This document shows, in pieces, positions 1-11,480 of a DNA stretch of 64,000 nucleotides. How positions within the stretch are numbered: position 1 is the stretch's first letter; each line of letters begins with the position of its first letter. The stretch is from Muraenolepis orangiensis. Its lineage: Eukaryota; Chordata; Actinopteri; Gadiformes; Muraenolepididae. Where the stretch lies: contig CM050999.1 in the NCBI GenBank assembly GCA_027704905.1, positions 1,530,094-1,594,093 on the forward strand, in the 5' to 3' direction. The notes below the pieces were generated by a model. It was given only the letters and a program-made list of their open reading frames with translations. It did not search any database and was not told the origin of the DNA. The position numbers and the translations under genes were made by a program.

Positions 1-976
1 TCTGAAATGCCGTTGCGGCAATTTAAGAACCACATGATAAGGTTAAGTTATATGTGGTTAAACCAAAAAGTGCTGTATGATGTGATAATCTTTACCCCCC
101 CCCCCCTTACTGCAGTGTCAGATTTAGAGGTGAGGAAGTGGTAGTGCAGGCGAGCTGCTACCGTTCTATGCGGAAAAATGACGAGCCTCACACCCTACAG
201 GTTACAATGTTAAGAATGAGTCCGAAATCATGCTCTAGCCCCTACACATCAACATGCTTAACTGGCTTTCCGCAGTCTTTTGTGTATCAATAGGACATCA
301 TGTATACATCAATCTCTCTGGTCACTTTTGGATTTACACATCAGATTTACATTTAGGACCCAGACAATACCTGAAACGTGTGTAGTGGAGAGCATGGTTT
401 CAGACCTGCACATGTTCAGGTGCATGTTCAGTATTTTGTTTCTTGTTGCTGTTGCAAATTCTGTTTTTTGTTCCATGTCTGCTGTTGCAGATTCTCTCAT
501 TTTTTGTTCTCATTTTTTGTACATGTTCTCCATTTCTAGATTGTGCTGCGTGCAGTTACACCCGTGCAGTTAAATGGATGCTCCTGTACGTGTGCTGCTG
601 GAAAGGTGTTGTGTAATCACGTGGTCGCACTCCTATTCCAGACGCACCATGGGGGTGAAAAGTGTGCAAACACCACTGGCCTGCACCAGTGAGATTCAGT
701 CATGGCACCGACCAAGGACACAGGTATATTTTGTCTGGATCCCTCAGATATAGCTATAAATACTGTATAGACTACTCAAAGATGTTTAAGATTCTAGCAT
801 TTAAGACTCGCAAGACCAACACATCACTTAAAGTGTATATATTTGCATGGAGTTTCCCTCTATTTCTCAAAGCAGCAGTTCCCTGAAGAGGATGTACAAT
901 ATGACTTGCGTGTTGAATTATCCCGATATTCTCTGAAACTTACAACAGCATCTATTTTCTTTTTGTGTCATTCCAG
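1..976. other. No supported gene; unique-looking sequence
   Basis: I see no convincing coding region, RNA gene or recognisable repeat here. A short poly-C run lies at about 96-107. An ATG at 702 in a fair context is followed after seven codons by a GT dinucleotide, but its phase does not join to the exon-like segment at 977, so I do not call it. Confidence 0.4.
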
Positions 977-1073
977 GGGATACGTCCGGAACCCACGGAT
1001 GAACTTGTGGTCTGGAAGCCTAAGGCTCCTGGACGCAGCAGTGTCAAATCTACGCTGTATCGAGCCTATGCAG
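977..1073 (+). CDS. Candidate internal exon of an unrecognised gene
   Basis: A 97-bp segment is bounded by a strong acceptor (pyrimidine tract ending in ttccag) and a good donor (gcag/gtatgt). It is open in the frame starting at 977 and would encode a peptide beginning GIRPEPTDELVVWKPK and ending TLYRAYA. A second acceptor-like site (tttgtag) at 1210-1216 is followed by an open stretch to 1473. The product is not recognised. It could be the remains of a host gene or of a transposon-carried gene. Splicing is inferred from consensus only. Confidence 0.25.
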
Positions 1074-1397
1074 GTATGTTTATCATTTTTATTAATTTCA
1101 TCACTTATTGTGTAGTTGTTGTTTTTTTTAGAACATGGGCATAATATTAAAACCTGCAGATGGTGCTTTTCTGATTTAATTGACTGATGAATGGTTCCTG
1201 TTACTTGTGTTTGTAGGACCCCTTCCTGACCCTGCAGCCAACCTACGACACCTTCAACCACAACCTGGAATATGCAAGATCTTGTGTGGCCTGTTAGGCC
1301 TATATCACGTTAGATTAGAACGCCGGAAGTACCCGTTAAAAATCGCTGAAGCAGTGTATCCCAAGTTCTGGTTAATGCATTCACCTTGGCATTCACC

Positions 1398-1502
1398 ATG
1401 GCGGACAGTTATCGCTGGACAACATCGCTGCATAACCTTCCAAAAGTCAGTCCAGATGATGTGGTTCAACTAGTGAATGAACACTACAGTGAAGAAGTCT
1501 AA
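1398..1502 (+). CDS. Small ORF with strong start context, unknown
   Basis: An ATG in an excellent vertebrate start context (caccATGg) opens 34 codons beginning MADSYRWTTSLHNLPKV and ending in EEV before TAA. It has no flanking splice sites that I can see. It may be the first coding part of an unrecognised gene or chance. I do not recognise the peptide. Confidence 0.15.
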   Translation: MADSYRWTTSLHNLPKVSPDDVVQLVNEHYSEEV

Positions 1503-1819
1503 ATCCGAATCATACAATTCCCCAACATTGTGTCTTGTGGCTCTATCTGGATATATCGCCATATAACGAAGGTGATTTTGTGTAGGAGCAGAGGTATGCC
1601 TATGTATATAATATAGGCGATTTATTTGATGGATTTTGATTATTTCAATGTACCTTTTCATTTACATGTTAATATGTAGTGTGCAGCTAAAAATTCTAAA
1701 GGCATTCTAAAAGGGAATGCCTGTTATTCTTGTGAATATGAGTTGTCTTAAAATAAAAGTGCTTGTGACATACTTTTTTAACATTTCATGATGGCCCATG
1801 AATGTCACTGGAGTGGGGA

Positions 1820-1893
1820 GAAGGAGAGGAGAGGAGGAGAGTGCAGGAGAGAGTAGGAATGGGGAGGAGAGCAGAAGAGGAGAGGAGAAAGGA

Positions 1894-1954
<61 letters not shown>

Positions 1955-2105
1955 AGAGCAAGGTAGAGAGAACAGTTCAGGGTGGGTGGACAGGCCTGTC
2001 ATCTCCAAGGATGATTTATTAAAGAGAGAAGTGGCAAGGAGCGAGGCGGGCGAGCTCTGATTAACCATTGGAGAGCGAGGACACAATTCACTCTATTAAT
2101 CATCC

Positions 2106-2136
<31 letters not shown>

Positions 2137-2890
2137 ATTTTTTTGGTTTTGTATTTGGCATTTGAGTAAGTGTGTGTGCCACACATTGGTGGCCCTCAGG
2201 TCCTCTGCTTGCCACAGGAGGAAGGTGACATCATCATCATCATGTCTCTAAGTTCCACCATTGTCACCATCCGGCAGAAATGACATCACAGCCCTCACAT
2301 CGTCTCCCCGGCGGTTCAACAACTCTTTGGTCCATGATCCCAGACCCCTTTTTCACTTCTGACCCCAAAGATATTTATGTTATATAGTCTGTTGTTGGGC
2401 TCAACCAATAGGCTAAGAGCTCTCATTGGCTCTACGGTATATGGTCTATGGTTGAGCTTCACCAATAAGCTAACATATCTCATTGGCTCTATGGTATATG
2501 GTCTATGATTGGGCTCCACCAATAGGCTAACAGCTCTAATTGGCACTATGTTATATGGTTTAGGGTTTGGCTTCACCAATAGGCTAAGAGCTCTCATTGG
2601 CTCTATGTTATATGGTTTATGGTTTGGCTTCACCAATAGGCTAAGAGCTCTCATGCTATATGATCTATGTTTTATGGTCAATGGTTAGAGGACTGAATGC
2701 TGGCTGATCTTATGGTCTAATGTTGGTCTCCATCCAGCTTCAAGGCTAAGGTCAGCTGTCTAATGTGTCGCTAGCTGATGGTTAATGGATGGTTTGCATA
2801 GGTGTGGTTTGTCTTCACGCAATAGGCTAAGAGTCTCTGCATTGTACCCGTCCCCCTGCCCCCCGCGCTTTGATTTTATATGGTTTATGG
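1820..2890. repeat. Orphan copy of the inter-gene repeat block (GA tract plus 60-bp minisatellite)
   Basis: The segment from about 1995 to 2420 is closely similar to 46910-47345 and 59470-59945, where it lies between the ppp1r13l exons and the LTR-like segment of each duplication unit. It contains GA microsatellites (about 1897-1950 and 2110-2134), a (TCA)n run near 2230, and a tandem repeat of about 60 bp (core: aataggctaagagctctcat) with about five units at 2385-2660 that continues towards the assembly gap. It suggests that a remnant of a further unit lies at the left end. Confidence 0.7.
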
Positions 2891-2892
2891 TT

Positions 2893-3892
2893 NNNNNNNN
2901 NNNNNNNNNNNNNNNNNNNNNNNNNNNNNNNNNNNNNNNNNNNNNNNNNNNNNNNNNNNNNNNNNNNNNNNNNNNNNNNNNNNNNNNNNNNNNNNNNNNN
3001 NNNNNNNNNNNNNNNNNNNNNNNNNNNNNNNNNNNNNNNNNNNNNNNNNNNNNNNNNNNNNNNNNNNNNNNNNNNNNNNNNNNNNNNNNNNNNNNNNNNN
3101 NNNNNNNNNNNNNNNNNNNNNNNNNNNNNNNNNNNNNNNNNNNNNNNNNNNNNNNNNNNNNNNNNNNNNNNNNNNNNNNNNNNNNNNNNNNNNNNNNNNN
3201 NNNNNNNNNNNNNNNNNNNNNNNNNNNNNNNNNNNNNNNNNNNNNNNNNNNNNNNNNNNNNNNNNNNNNNNNNNNNNNNNNNNNNNNNNNNNNNNNNNNN
3301 NNNNNNNNNNNNNNNNNNNNNNNNNNNNNNNNNNNNNNNNNNNNNNNNNNNNNNNNNNNNNNNNNNNNNNNNNNNNNNNNNNNNNNNNNNNNNNNNNNNN
3401 NNNNNNNNNNNNNNNNNNNNNNNNNNNNNNNNNNNNNNNNNNNNNNNNNNNNNNNNNNNNNNNNNNNNNNNNNNNNNNNNNNNNNNNNNNNNNNNNNNNN
3501 NNNNNNNNNNNNNNNNNNNNNNNNNNNNNNNNNNNNNNNNNNNNNNNNNNNNNNNNNNNNNNNNNNNNNNNNNNNNNNNNNNNNNNNNNNNNNNNNNNNN
3601 NNNNNNNNNNNNNNNNNNNNNNNNNNNNNNNNNNNNNNNNNNNNNNNNNNNNNNNNNNNNNNNNNNNNNNNNNNNNNNNNNNNNNNNNNNNNNNNNNNNN
3701 NNNNNNNNNNNNNNNNNNNNNNNNNNNNNNNNNNNNNNNNNNNNNNNNNNNNNNNNNNNNNNNNNNNNNNNNNNNNNNNNNNNNNNNNNNNNNNNNNNNN
3801 NNNNNNNNNNNNNNNNNNNNNNNNNNNNNNNNNNNNNNNNNNNNNNNNNNNNNNNNNNNNNNNNNNNNNNNNNNNNNNNNNNNNNNNNNNNN
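2893..3892. other. Assembly gap (1000 N)
   Basis: Exactly 1000 N bases replace sequence immediately after a 60-bp minisatellite. The round size suggests a placeholder gap. Open frames spanning it are artefacts. Confidence 0.99.
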
Positions 3893-3965
3893 GTAGATGA
3901 AGACCAAAATATAAAAAATAGCTTTTAAAGTATACAAGTGAAATGAACGCCTTTATCGTAACCTA

Positions 3966-4019
<54 letters not shown>

Positions 4020-4700
4020 GCGTGTGTGCATGTGTGTGTGTGCTGTAGAGCCTCAGCGTAAAGCAGGTCACACACCAGGCGAGCCACAAAGCCTGACACT
4101 AAGGATTCCTGTTTAATACAATGGATTTAATATAACTTATAGAGTGAGTGCTCTCATTGGCAATGAAATACTAACGTATGGGCGTTCAAGATCAAATAGT
4201 GGAACCAGAGGAACATAACCTATTGAAGAGCAAGTAGTGGAACCAGAGGAACATAACCCATTTAAGATCGAATAGTGGAACCAGAGGAACCAATTCATGG
4301 ATATGTTTATCAAAACCACTTAGGAATAGAAGTCATTGTTGAACAGCAGGCGAATAAATCATACATCATAACTGGAGTCTGATACCTGATTTCCAGCCCT
4401 CATTATTAGTATTTAGAGCTCTTTGGCATATTTACCCTTGTTTAAACATTGAAATACATGCCAAAACCCCGCTCTGAGCAAGCTGGCCAGAACATATCTG
4501 TGTACCCTGCAACCAACTCATAACCAGTGTTTTGATACGTTAAGAATCTATGTGGATGTGTTTGTTCCTCATAACTTGTGTATTAACACATTTTTAAAAA
4601 TAGAATGTGTGTCATCTTCTTTATAAAGTCTTGAAAGCCACAGCTAGGAGTTGAGTCGTTCCCCACATATGAAGATTGTCACGACCCAGCCCAGTTCCTC
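3893..4700. repeat. Dispersed repeat R1, copy A (TG tract and 33-bp minisatellite)
   Basis: A (TG)n microsatellite (about 3971-4018) is followed by a segment shared with 18320-19041 and, in part, with 5570-6045. It includes a tandem repeat of about 33 bp (core: agtggaaccagaggaacata) at 4185-4290. The block ends near 4690 with a segment (around agccacagctaggag) that recurs at 23500. No coding potential is seen. Confidence 0.75.
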
Positions 4701-4719
4701 TTCCTAGTTCTCAGTTAGT

Positions 4720-5565
4720 TTTTGTTTGTTATACAATATTTTTGTATTGGCCATTTGCAACAAGTATAATGGGATGCTTACTCCCCCCCCCGCAGTATGA
4801 ATTTCTAAAACAATAATATAAAAATACTATACACAATAAAAATGAACTTAAGAAAAACAATAAAGTTACTGATGGATGATATGTACATGTTGAATTGTGC
4901 TAAAATATTATAAATAAGTGCCAGTAGTAGCATCATGAATACAGTGCATTACAGTGCAGAAGAGTGCAGTAACTGTAATGAGTCCAGAAAGTCCAGCAAA
5001 GTATGATAGTGTAATGTTAATGACAATGGTATGATAGTGGCAGCACTCCTAGCATTTCAATAGGTGCACTGCCTGTGGATAAAAACTATCCTTAAACCTG
5101 GTAGTCCTTGTATGGATGCTACGAAAACGGCGACCAGACGGTGGTTGCAGTCCTTAGTGATGGAGATGGCCTTCTTCTGACTTCTGGTCCTAAAGATCTC
5201 CTCCTGATGGTCTTTTCTGCTGTCCTCACAACCCTCTGGCTGGCTTTCTTGTTTTGTGCAGTGGTATTGCTGTACCACACAGTGACGCCACTCGTCAGGA
5301 CGCTCTCTACAGTGCCACAGTAAAAGTTCTCTAGCCACCGTTGTCCTATTCCGCTTTTCCTGAGGCACCACAAGGTATAGAGGCACCGGGGTGCCTTCCT
5401 CAGCATGACCTCCTTGTTGCGGGTCCACACCAGATCGTCAGAAATCTGTTGCCCTAGGAAACGGAAGCAGCTGACGACTTCTACCGGTGTCCCGGTGATA
5501 CTCATTGAGTCTTGTTACTTTGGTATTTTTGAGTAACGGCACAATGGTTGTCTCTTTGAAGCATG
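4720..5565 (-). mobile_element. L2-like LINE 3' fragment (reverse transcriptase C-terminal part)
   Basis: On the minus strand, 5505-5119 encodes the C-terminal part of a non-LTR reverse transcriptase: the thumb-like motif FRFLGQQISDDLVW, then a stretch around LENFYCGTVESVLTSGVTVWY. The typical C-terminal end (around RFKDSFYPQAVHLL, ending near 5057) lies in another frame, so there is at least one frameshift. Family knowledge: this ending is typical of the L2/Rex1 group in fish. The rest of ORF2 is absent, so it is a 5'-truncated, dead copy. The 3' UTR runs to about 4720 and is AT-rich. Confidence 0.75.
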
Positions 5566-6001
5566 GATCATAAACCACTCAGAGCAAGCAGTGGAACCCA
5601 TTCATGGATATGTGTTTATCAAAACCATTTGAGGAATAGAAGTCATTGTTGAACAGCAGGCAAAGTAATCATAACTTGAGTCGGTTACCTGAAATTAGCC
5701 CTGAGTATTAGTAAGAAGAGCTCTTTGGCATATTTACCCTTGTTTAAACATTGAAATACATGCCAATGCCCCACTCTGAGCAAGCTGGCCAGAACATATC
5801 TGTGTACCCCTGCAACCAGCTCACAACCAGTGTTGTGATACGTTATGAATATATTTGGATGTGTTTGTTCCCCATAACTTGTGTATTTACACATGTTTAA
5901 GAATATGTTAATAATATTGACATCCCAATATTTGTGAACAATACCACAATACCATATTTGGTCAATATCGTGCACTAGGCGTAGGGTGCCTATAGAGTCT
6001 A

Positions 6002-6035
<34 letters not shown>

Positions 6036-6045
6036 TGTGTGTGTG
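5566..6045. repeat. Dispersed repeat R1, copy B (keeps the empty site of the DNA transposon)
   Basis: The segment matches 18610-19041 and, after that, 23428-23470. At 5980-5990 it reads gcactaggcgtagggtgcc, whereas the third copy has the 4.38 kb DNA transposon inserted between two TA at that point. This copy therefore shows the unoccupied state. A (TG)n tract follows at about 6003-6046. Confidence 0.7.
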
Positions 6046-6092
6046 TATTTCTTACGCAGGCAACCACTGAGTTAAACACGCATCAGGTTATG

Positions 6093-6629
6093 TGTCACGG
6101 TTACGGTGGTTGACAGGGGGCGTGGCCAGGCCGCGTGCGCTGGTGGCGCACACACACGCACCTGTCAACTATTACCGTGGCTGATTGCCAATTATCTCAC
6201 CTGGGGCTATTTATACCGCGGCGTCATTTGGAGACGTCGCTCGTTCGTACTTCGTGTAACCCTTGATGTACGCTACTAGTCCCCAGGTGAAACTCTTCCC
6301 TGGTCCTGATCGTCCGGCTGCCTACTACCCGTTCGGTACTACGCACCTCGACCTCCCGGTATTTCGACCCTTCGCCTGTCCCTGATCTTCTACCTGTCTA
6401 CTACCTGTCGGTACTACGCACCTCGACCTCCCGGTATCCAGACCCTTCGCCTGTCCCTGACCTTCCACCTGTCTACTACCTGTCGGTACTACGAACCTCG
6501 ACCTCCCGGTATTTCGACCCCTGTCATTGACCATCCCATGTGCATGCTGTTGTACAATAAATCAACTGTTCTCCCCTCTCTGGTCTGTTGTCTGCGTTCG
6601 GGGTCCAACCTACACCCTCCATTGTGACA
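6093..6629 (+). mobile_element. Solo LTR of a gypsy-like family, 5-bp TSD TTATG
   Basis: The segment starts TGTCACGGTTACGG and ends GTGACA, the same termini as the LTRs of the complete element at 27733-30344. It is flanked by TTATG at 6088-6092 and 6630-6634. A TATA-like sequence (tttata, about 6211) and an AATAAA (about 6556) fit a promoter and poly(A) signal inside an LTR. About three imperfect repeats of roughly 72-75 bp (core: tctactacctgtcggtacta) lie at 6315-6530. It sits directly in front of the copia gag start codon. No internal region is left, so it is a solo LTR from LTR-LTR recombination. Confidence 0.85.
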
Positions 6630-6631
6630 TT

Positions 6632-7500
6632 ATGGGCCCAGACAAGAATACAAAGAAAAAGTTCACAAGACAAAAATACGAAGAAGAAGTTTACGCGAGG
6701 CAAATAGCAAACGAAAAGTTAACGAAAATGTTAGCTTAGCAAGTCAAGTTTAGCTAGCGACGAGCAACGAGCGGTATGTGGTCTCAGCTTATATTCAACA
6801 GAGGTGAAAGAAAGTATGGACTCTGGGAGACAAGGTTTCTGGGGCACCTACACACTTTAAAGCTAAAAGAGACCATTTTAACCGGACCAGCCGATTACAG
6901 CGCAGAGGAGTTGGTGGCTAGACGACAAGAGTTTGTCACGTTGGTCATGCACGAACCATCAGAAGACAGCAGAGGAGCCCTGAAAATTCTGAGAGAAAAT
7001 TATGCAGGGAGAGGAAAGCCCCGCATAATAAGACTAAATGCCGCGCTGACCACGCTTTGTATGGCAAGTAACGAAAGCGTAACTGACTACAGGATAAGAG
7101 CGGAGACCATCATTACAGCACTAAGAGATGCGGGTGAAGTAATGAGCGACGGACTGACCGTGGCTATGATTCTAAACAGGCTACCGGACTCCTTTAAGGT
7201 GATAGTCATACACCAGAAGGAAGATCAAGTAACGTTCATAGACTTTAAGAGAAGACTGCAAAACTATGAGCAGTCTGAAAAGATGAATACAGCAGAGTCA
7301 TCAGACAACGTAATGAAAATGTATGCGAGACCAGGCCAGGGACCCGGCAAGACAAATGCTGATGATCTAAAAAGCGAGGACCCCAGTATGGTGTGCTTCA
7401 AGTGCGGCACAAAAGGTCACAGGGCAAAAGCATGTTGACGAAACACATGGTGTAAATACTGCAAGAGCAACACACACCAGGACTCTACGTGCAGGCTCTA
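6632..7500 (+). pseudogene. Copia gag with zinc knuckles (broken)
   Basis: The frame starts with ATG at 6632. Two in-frame TAG codons at 6737 and 6755 and a TGA at 7436 break it. The largest piece, 6776-7438, encodes the copia Gag core (UBN2-like; around RIIRLNAALTTLCMASNESV and ILNRLPDSF). It ends in a zinc knuckle CFKCGTKGHRAKAC (CX2CX4HX4C). A second knuckle CKYCKSNTHQDSTC follows in the same frame after the TGA. Gag normally binds and packages the element RNA. The damage shows that this copy cannot do so. Confidence 0.85.
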
Positions 7501-7599
7501 TGTGCAGGCGGAAGGATAAACAGGATGGTGTCCGGAAAAAAGGCATCCATGAGTATGGCAAATTATACTACCTTCATACAGTTGATGAAAATGTGGATA

Positions 7600-7940
7600 A
7601 ATGTAATGGTTGCCATGACATGCAAACCTGGCATGACATTTTCAGTCATTTCAATTACGAAAATGTGCAAAAATGAAAAGAAGTTGTAGAAGGAAATAAA
7701 AGGCATGGCCATCAGACCAGTCCAGTTATGTGAAACATGTACAGGCAAGTTTACCCAGACCAGAAACAGAGACCCAGATAGGAGAGCAGAGAAGCCCCTA
7801 CAGCTAGTGTATACTGACCTAGCCGGTCCTATGCAAACCGAGTCCATAGATGGACATAGATATGCACAGTAGTTCACAGATGATTACTCTTGTGCTGTAT
7901 TCATATATTTCCTTAAATCCACAAGTGACACAATAGAGGC
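7600..7940 (+). pseudogene. Copia pre-integrase and integrase core, first part (broken)
   Basis: With frameshifts, this stretch encodes the zinc-binding pre-integrase end (CETCTGKFTQ) and the start of the integrase core with the first catalytic aspartate (VYTDLAGPM, near 7810) and FTDDYSCAVFIYFL. Internal stops occur near 7676 and 7870. The frame is cut at 7942 by a DNA transposon and resumes at 12306. Confidence 0.75.
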
Positions 7941-7999
7941 TACACTGTAAACCCGAATAAGTTAGCAGAACTCATTTTTGAGTTTATCAACTCAAAAAT

Positions 8000-8395
8000 C
8001 TCAAGTTCTCAGTACTCAAAAGTTTTGAGTTCTCAGAACTCAAAACTTTTGATTAGGTGCTACTTAACTAATTTAAGTTACTATGACTTAAAGTTGTCAG
8101 TTTTCAGAACTCAAAACTTTTGATTAGGTGCTACTTAACTAATTTAAGTTACTATGACTTAAAGTTGTCAGTTTTCAGAACTCAAAAGTTTTGATTAGGT
8201 GCTACTTGACTAATTTAAGTTACTATGACTTAAAGTTGTCAGTTTTCAGAACTCAAAAGTTTTGATTAGGTGCTACTTAACTAATTTAAGTTACTATGAC
8301 TTAAAGTTGTCAGTTTTCAGAACTCAAAAGTTTTGATTAGGTGCTACTTGATTATTTTCAGTTACTACGACTTAAAGTTTTCAGTTTTCTATCCG
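8000..8395. repeat. Subterminal tandem repeats of the DNA transposon
   Basis: Five imperfect copies of a unit of about 70 bp (core: gattaggtgctacttaacta) alternate with palindromic motifs of the type actcaaaagttttgagt. The same family occurs at 23030-23400 in the other copy. Arrays just inside the termini are typical of transposons of the CACTA group, where they bind transposase; that role is inferred. Confidence 0.8.
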
Positions 8396-8589
8396 TGGGA
8401 ATAAGTTAACAGAACTTAAAAAAATAATTATTGAACTTATAAAAAGTTTATGTACACAGTCAAACATAAATACAATAGAATCACTATAATTAAACAACTT
8501 TACAACAGTTAAATATGGCAAATTAAATAAAAACAAATAGAAAAATAGAAAAAATGAACAGTGCACATTGTGTAGTAGGCCTATTGATA

Positions 8590-8760
8590 AATGTGTAGAA
8601 AGAAGGATACCTCAGTGAGGTATTATTGAAGGCCTTCTGAATCAAAGTTCTTTGCTTACTTCTTAAGGCATTATTGTGACAAAGGGAAAGAACTTTGATT
8701 CACAATAATAATACCTCACCCCACATCCTTTCTACACATTTATCATCAAGTCATTCTTGA
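8590..8760. repeat. Long imperfect hairpin just after the SAMD3-like stop codon
   Basis: Two arms of about 65 nt, for example around gaatcaaagttcttt and its complement aaagaactttgattc, surround a loop of about 30 nt. The corresponding hairpin in copy 2 is at about 22620-22775. It lies directly downstream of the last SAMD3-like exon in both copies. Confidence 0.75.
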
Positions 8761-10560
8761 GTGTCTGCAACCTGGGCGACAGTTTACCAGCTTCTAGACC
8801 AAGTACAATCTTCTGAACGAATTCAAAAGTGTTGGTCAGCGCTTTAGGATAGCTGAGGTGTAGTGCATAAATCAGTCCAAACATGACCAGGAAGGCATCA
8901 CCAAATCTGGGGAGGCTGATCACGATGTCACTTTCGAGGACGACAGGCTGGTAGTGAACTGGACTTGTGTCATGGTCACTGATGACAGTAAGGAGGGCCA
9001 CAGCAACATCGTCAAGCTCTGGCTCATCAGGCTCCTGAATGAATGAAAGAGACATACTAATCACAAAGTAATCCATGGTTTCTACTAATATAAGAGTTAA
9101 ATAGAATAATTTTTTCCACAAAATAGTACTTAATTTATTTTATAACGTTTTTTTTGGTTATTGTTGTTGACAAATCATCTCTCCTTATCATTTAAGTACT
9201 GCTGGTGCAGCACAAAGCGAAGTATATGGAGTTATGTTTGTAAGTTTTAAGTAAAAACAGAAGATGCGTGTTCTGGACACAGGAATCAGCCAAGTTACCA
9301 GAGAATCTAAGTGGCGGGAGATAGACTGATACTAAGCTCAAGAACACATACAGGAAAATGTTTTACTAAACTTCTTATCGCTTTGAACAAAACACCAAGC
9401 CAGTTCATTTGTAGTAGGGTGAAATAAAACAGACCATACCTCTCCAAATCACACAAACTGTATGGATAGACTAAACAAGGGTAAGTCCTAAAACATGTTA
9501 GTATTTTGATTAACTGTTCACTTAATATACAGTGGTACTGTTCATTATTTAAGGAGACTCACTGTGCAGGTTCTGAAAAATCCAGAGACTTCCTCGTTGA
9601 GATACACAGGAAGTGCATGGAGAACAGTGGTGCGCCTGGTGTGGATGTCATGGATTTCCTATTAAGATAAAAACAGTGTATATACTGAAAAGTTTACTGA
9701 ACAATGTTGATTTTAAACAGTCCAATCAGAACATATGTCCACAAATAACCTCTACACATCTTTAATGCAATCAGACAAATAGCAAACACAAAGTGGACTA
9801 ATTGTAAAATGTAAAAGCTCATTTGAATCATTGAAGCTGTCCAATGTTAGAGGTTCAACCTACGACATGTATAATAATCTATTCACCTGTTCATCGTGGA
9901 TTCGTAAAATGTCTGCCAACGCAACTGCTGTGGTCCCAGTTTTGGTCGCCTTCTGTCGAAATAACGTCATCAGTCTACGAATATGGCGGTCAAGCTCTGC
10001 GTAGAAGGTGTTGGGCAGGTTCCGGTTTGTAACCATCTGGAACTCTGCATACACCTACATTTAAAAACAGCATAAGGACAATACATCAACATCAATTAGT
10101 CAGTTCAACTTGGAGGATCTCTTAAACTTCTATAACGCAGCAAATAGCCGCCAAATGAGTAAGAACCACAACTTTCACTTTAAACCACACAGAATGTGCA
10201 ATATGTTAACACAGGAAAAAAATATCCATATTACCACAGACTCTATTTTAAGAGCAGGCCAGGTCCATGAGGTCGTTCACTGGTGGGCAGGAGTTTACTA
10301 TGGTCTGTCCGCGCAGGGCAAATGTGGTCTGCATCATCTTGGTAATGAGAGGCAGGTTCTTCTCAGTCTTCTTCAGTTCTTCAGCAATTGTCTGCCTCAA
10401 CTGCTGAATGATGACTGAAATGTACACACGCAATCAGTATAGAGGCATGGAAGAGGGCTGTGCTGCAGTCTGTAGTGTTTAAATAACTGTATTCTGGAAG
10501 TGAAAGAAGGAGCGCACAACTTACACTGCCAGACCATATCGGAACAAGCCACCTGAAAGG
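8732..10560 (-). pseudogene. SAMD3-like gene exons inside transposon copy 1
   Basis: Minus-strand exons with GT-AG borders: C2H2-like exon (about 10555-10425), a helical exon (10433-10251), 10054-9887, 9658-9563 and the terminal exon 9034-8732. The last encodes a block with FGDAFLVMFGLIYALHLSYP and TFEFVQKIVLGLEAGKLSP. From memory this block is the C-terminus of many fish proteins annotated 'sterile alpha motif domain-containing protein 3-like'. The SAM domain itself is not seen. The terminal exon lacks 12 nt (four codons) that copy 2 has. The zinc-finger exon runs into a stop at its junction with the next exon, so the gene is probably not functional. The function of the family is unknown to me. 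Confidence 0.65.
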
Positions 10561-10904
10561 AAAAAAAAATGACAAAGTTTAGACCTCCATCAACAACATT
10601 CAAACCAGAATTACTTACAACTCAATATAACAAAAAGTTCATTACTATTAGCTTACAAAAACATGACCATGGAATACAGAATACACAATACTGCTGTGCG
10701 GTCGGAAACCCAGGCTGTAAAAGCCAGCTGGCTAGCTAATGACCGGCTAGCCGTAAGTTATCTCTTACACGTGTTCTAACCACCATGAATGGAAGGAAAC
10801 CACGTGCTCGAAATTTTAACACCGTTTTGGGCTTCGGTTTGGTTTAGATAGTAAAAGTTAGTAACCAGAGTTAGCTCTTAAAAACAAGATTCATTTTCCC
10901 ATAA

Positions 10905-10985
10905 CCTGAATACATTTACATTACATTTAGGGCATTTGTCAGACGCTTTTATCCAAAGCGACTTACAAAGAGTACAATTGTTGAA
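10905..10985. repeat. Teleost-wide dispersed repeat core
   Basis: The stretch contains cagacgcttttatccaaagc followed by gacttaca, a core found in very many fish repeats. It is also in transposon copy 2 at about 20380-20430. A degenerate version is at 25376-25410 and 43830-43855. Its class is not certain to me (SINE central domain or MITE). Confidence 0.5.
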
Positions 10986-11269
10986 GACAGCAATATATCT
11001 CCGTGGTGCATAAAGATAAGAAAAAGAGTAGGTTTCAAGCATTCCTGCTTCCTGCTGAATAGTGCAACGTTACATGAGCCTCACACATGTGCTCTGCACT
11101 ACACCAACATGCGAGACTAGCGAGAACAATTGAGCGAAATTATATTTTTAAGTCAGGTAGATTAAATGAGCAGAAATAACTAACTATAATTGGTATAATG
11201 TATGTGATGTATCTATTAATTAATACTTTAAGTAACTTACCATGCACTTTGGACAAGATCTTGGAGTTC

Positions 11270-11480
11270 TTCAACACGGTTGGGGGGAGGAGAGCAAATG
11301 ATCGCGGTGGAGTGGTGGAGGGGGGTGGAGTGGGGGAGGGGGGTGGAGTGGGGGAGGGGGGTGGAGCGAATCAAATGGGGGTGGGGGGTGGGTTGAAACC
11401 GCCCGTCAAGGGGAGAGGGGGGAGGGGCGTGTTGCTGAAACAGTTCATGGAGGGGGGAGGGGGGTGTTGCTGAAACATCG
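11270..11480. repeat. G-rich minisatellite inside transposon copy 1
   Basis: Runs of ggggtggagtgggggagggg and a unit of about 36 bp ending gttgctgaaaca. The opposite-strand equivalent is at 19870-20060 in copy 2, with a different number of units (three instead of two). Confidence 0.7.

Noticed and set aside
2385..2681. Regular repeats resembling a CRISPR array
   Set aside because: The units are adjacent and degenerate without unique spacers, and the sequence is from a vertebrate. It is a minisatellite. The same applies to 26440-26740.
2785..3937. Long open frames across the N run on both strands
   Set aside because: They consist almost entirely of unknown bases; the frames are artefacts of the gap.
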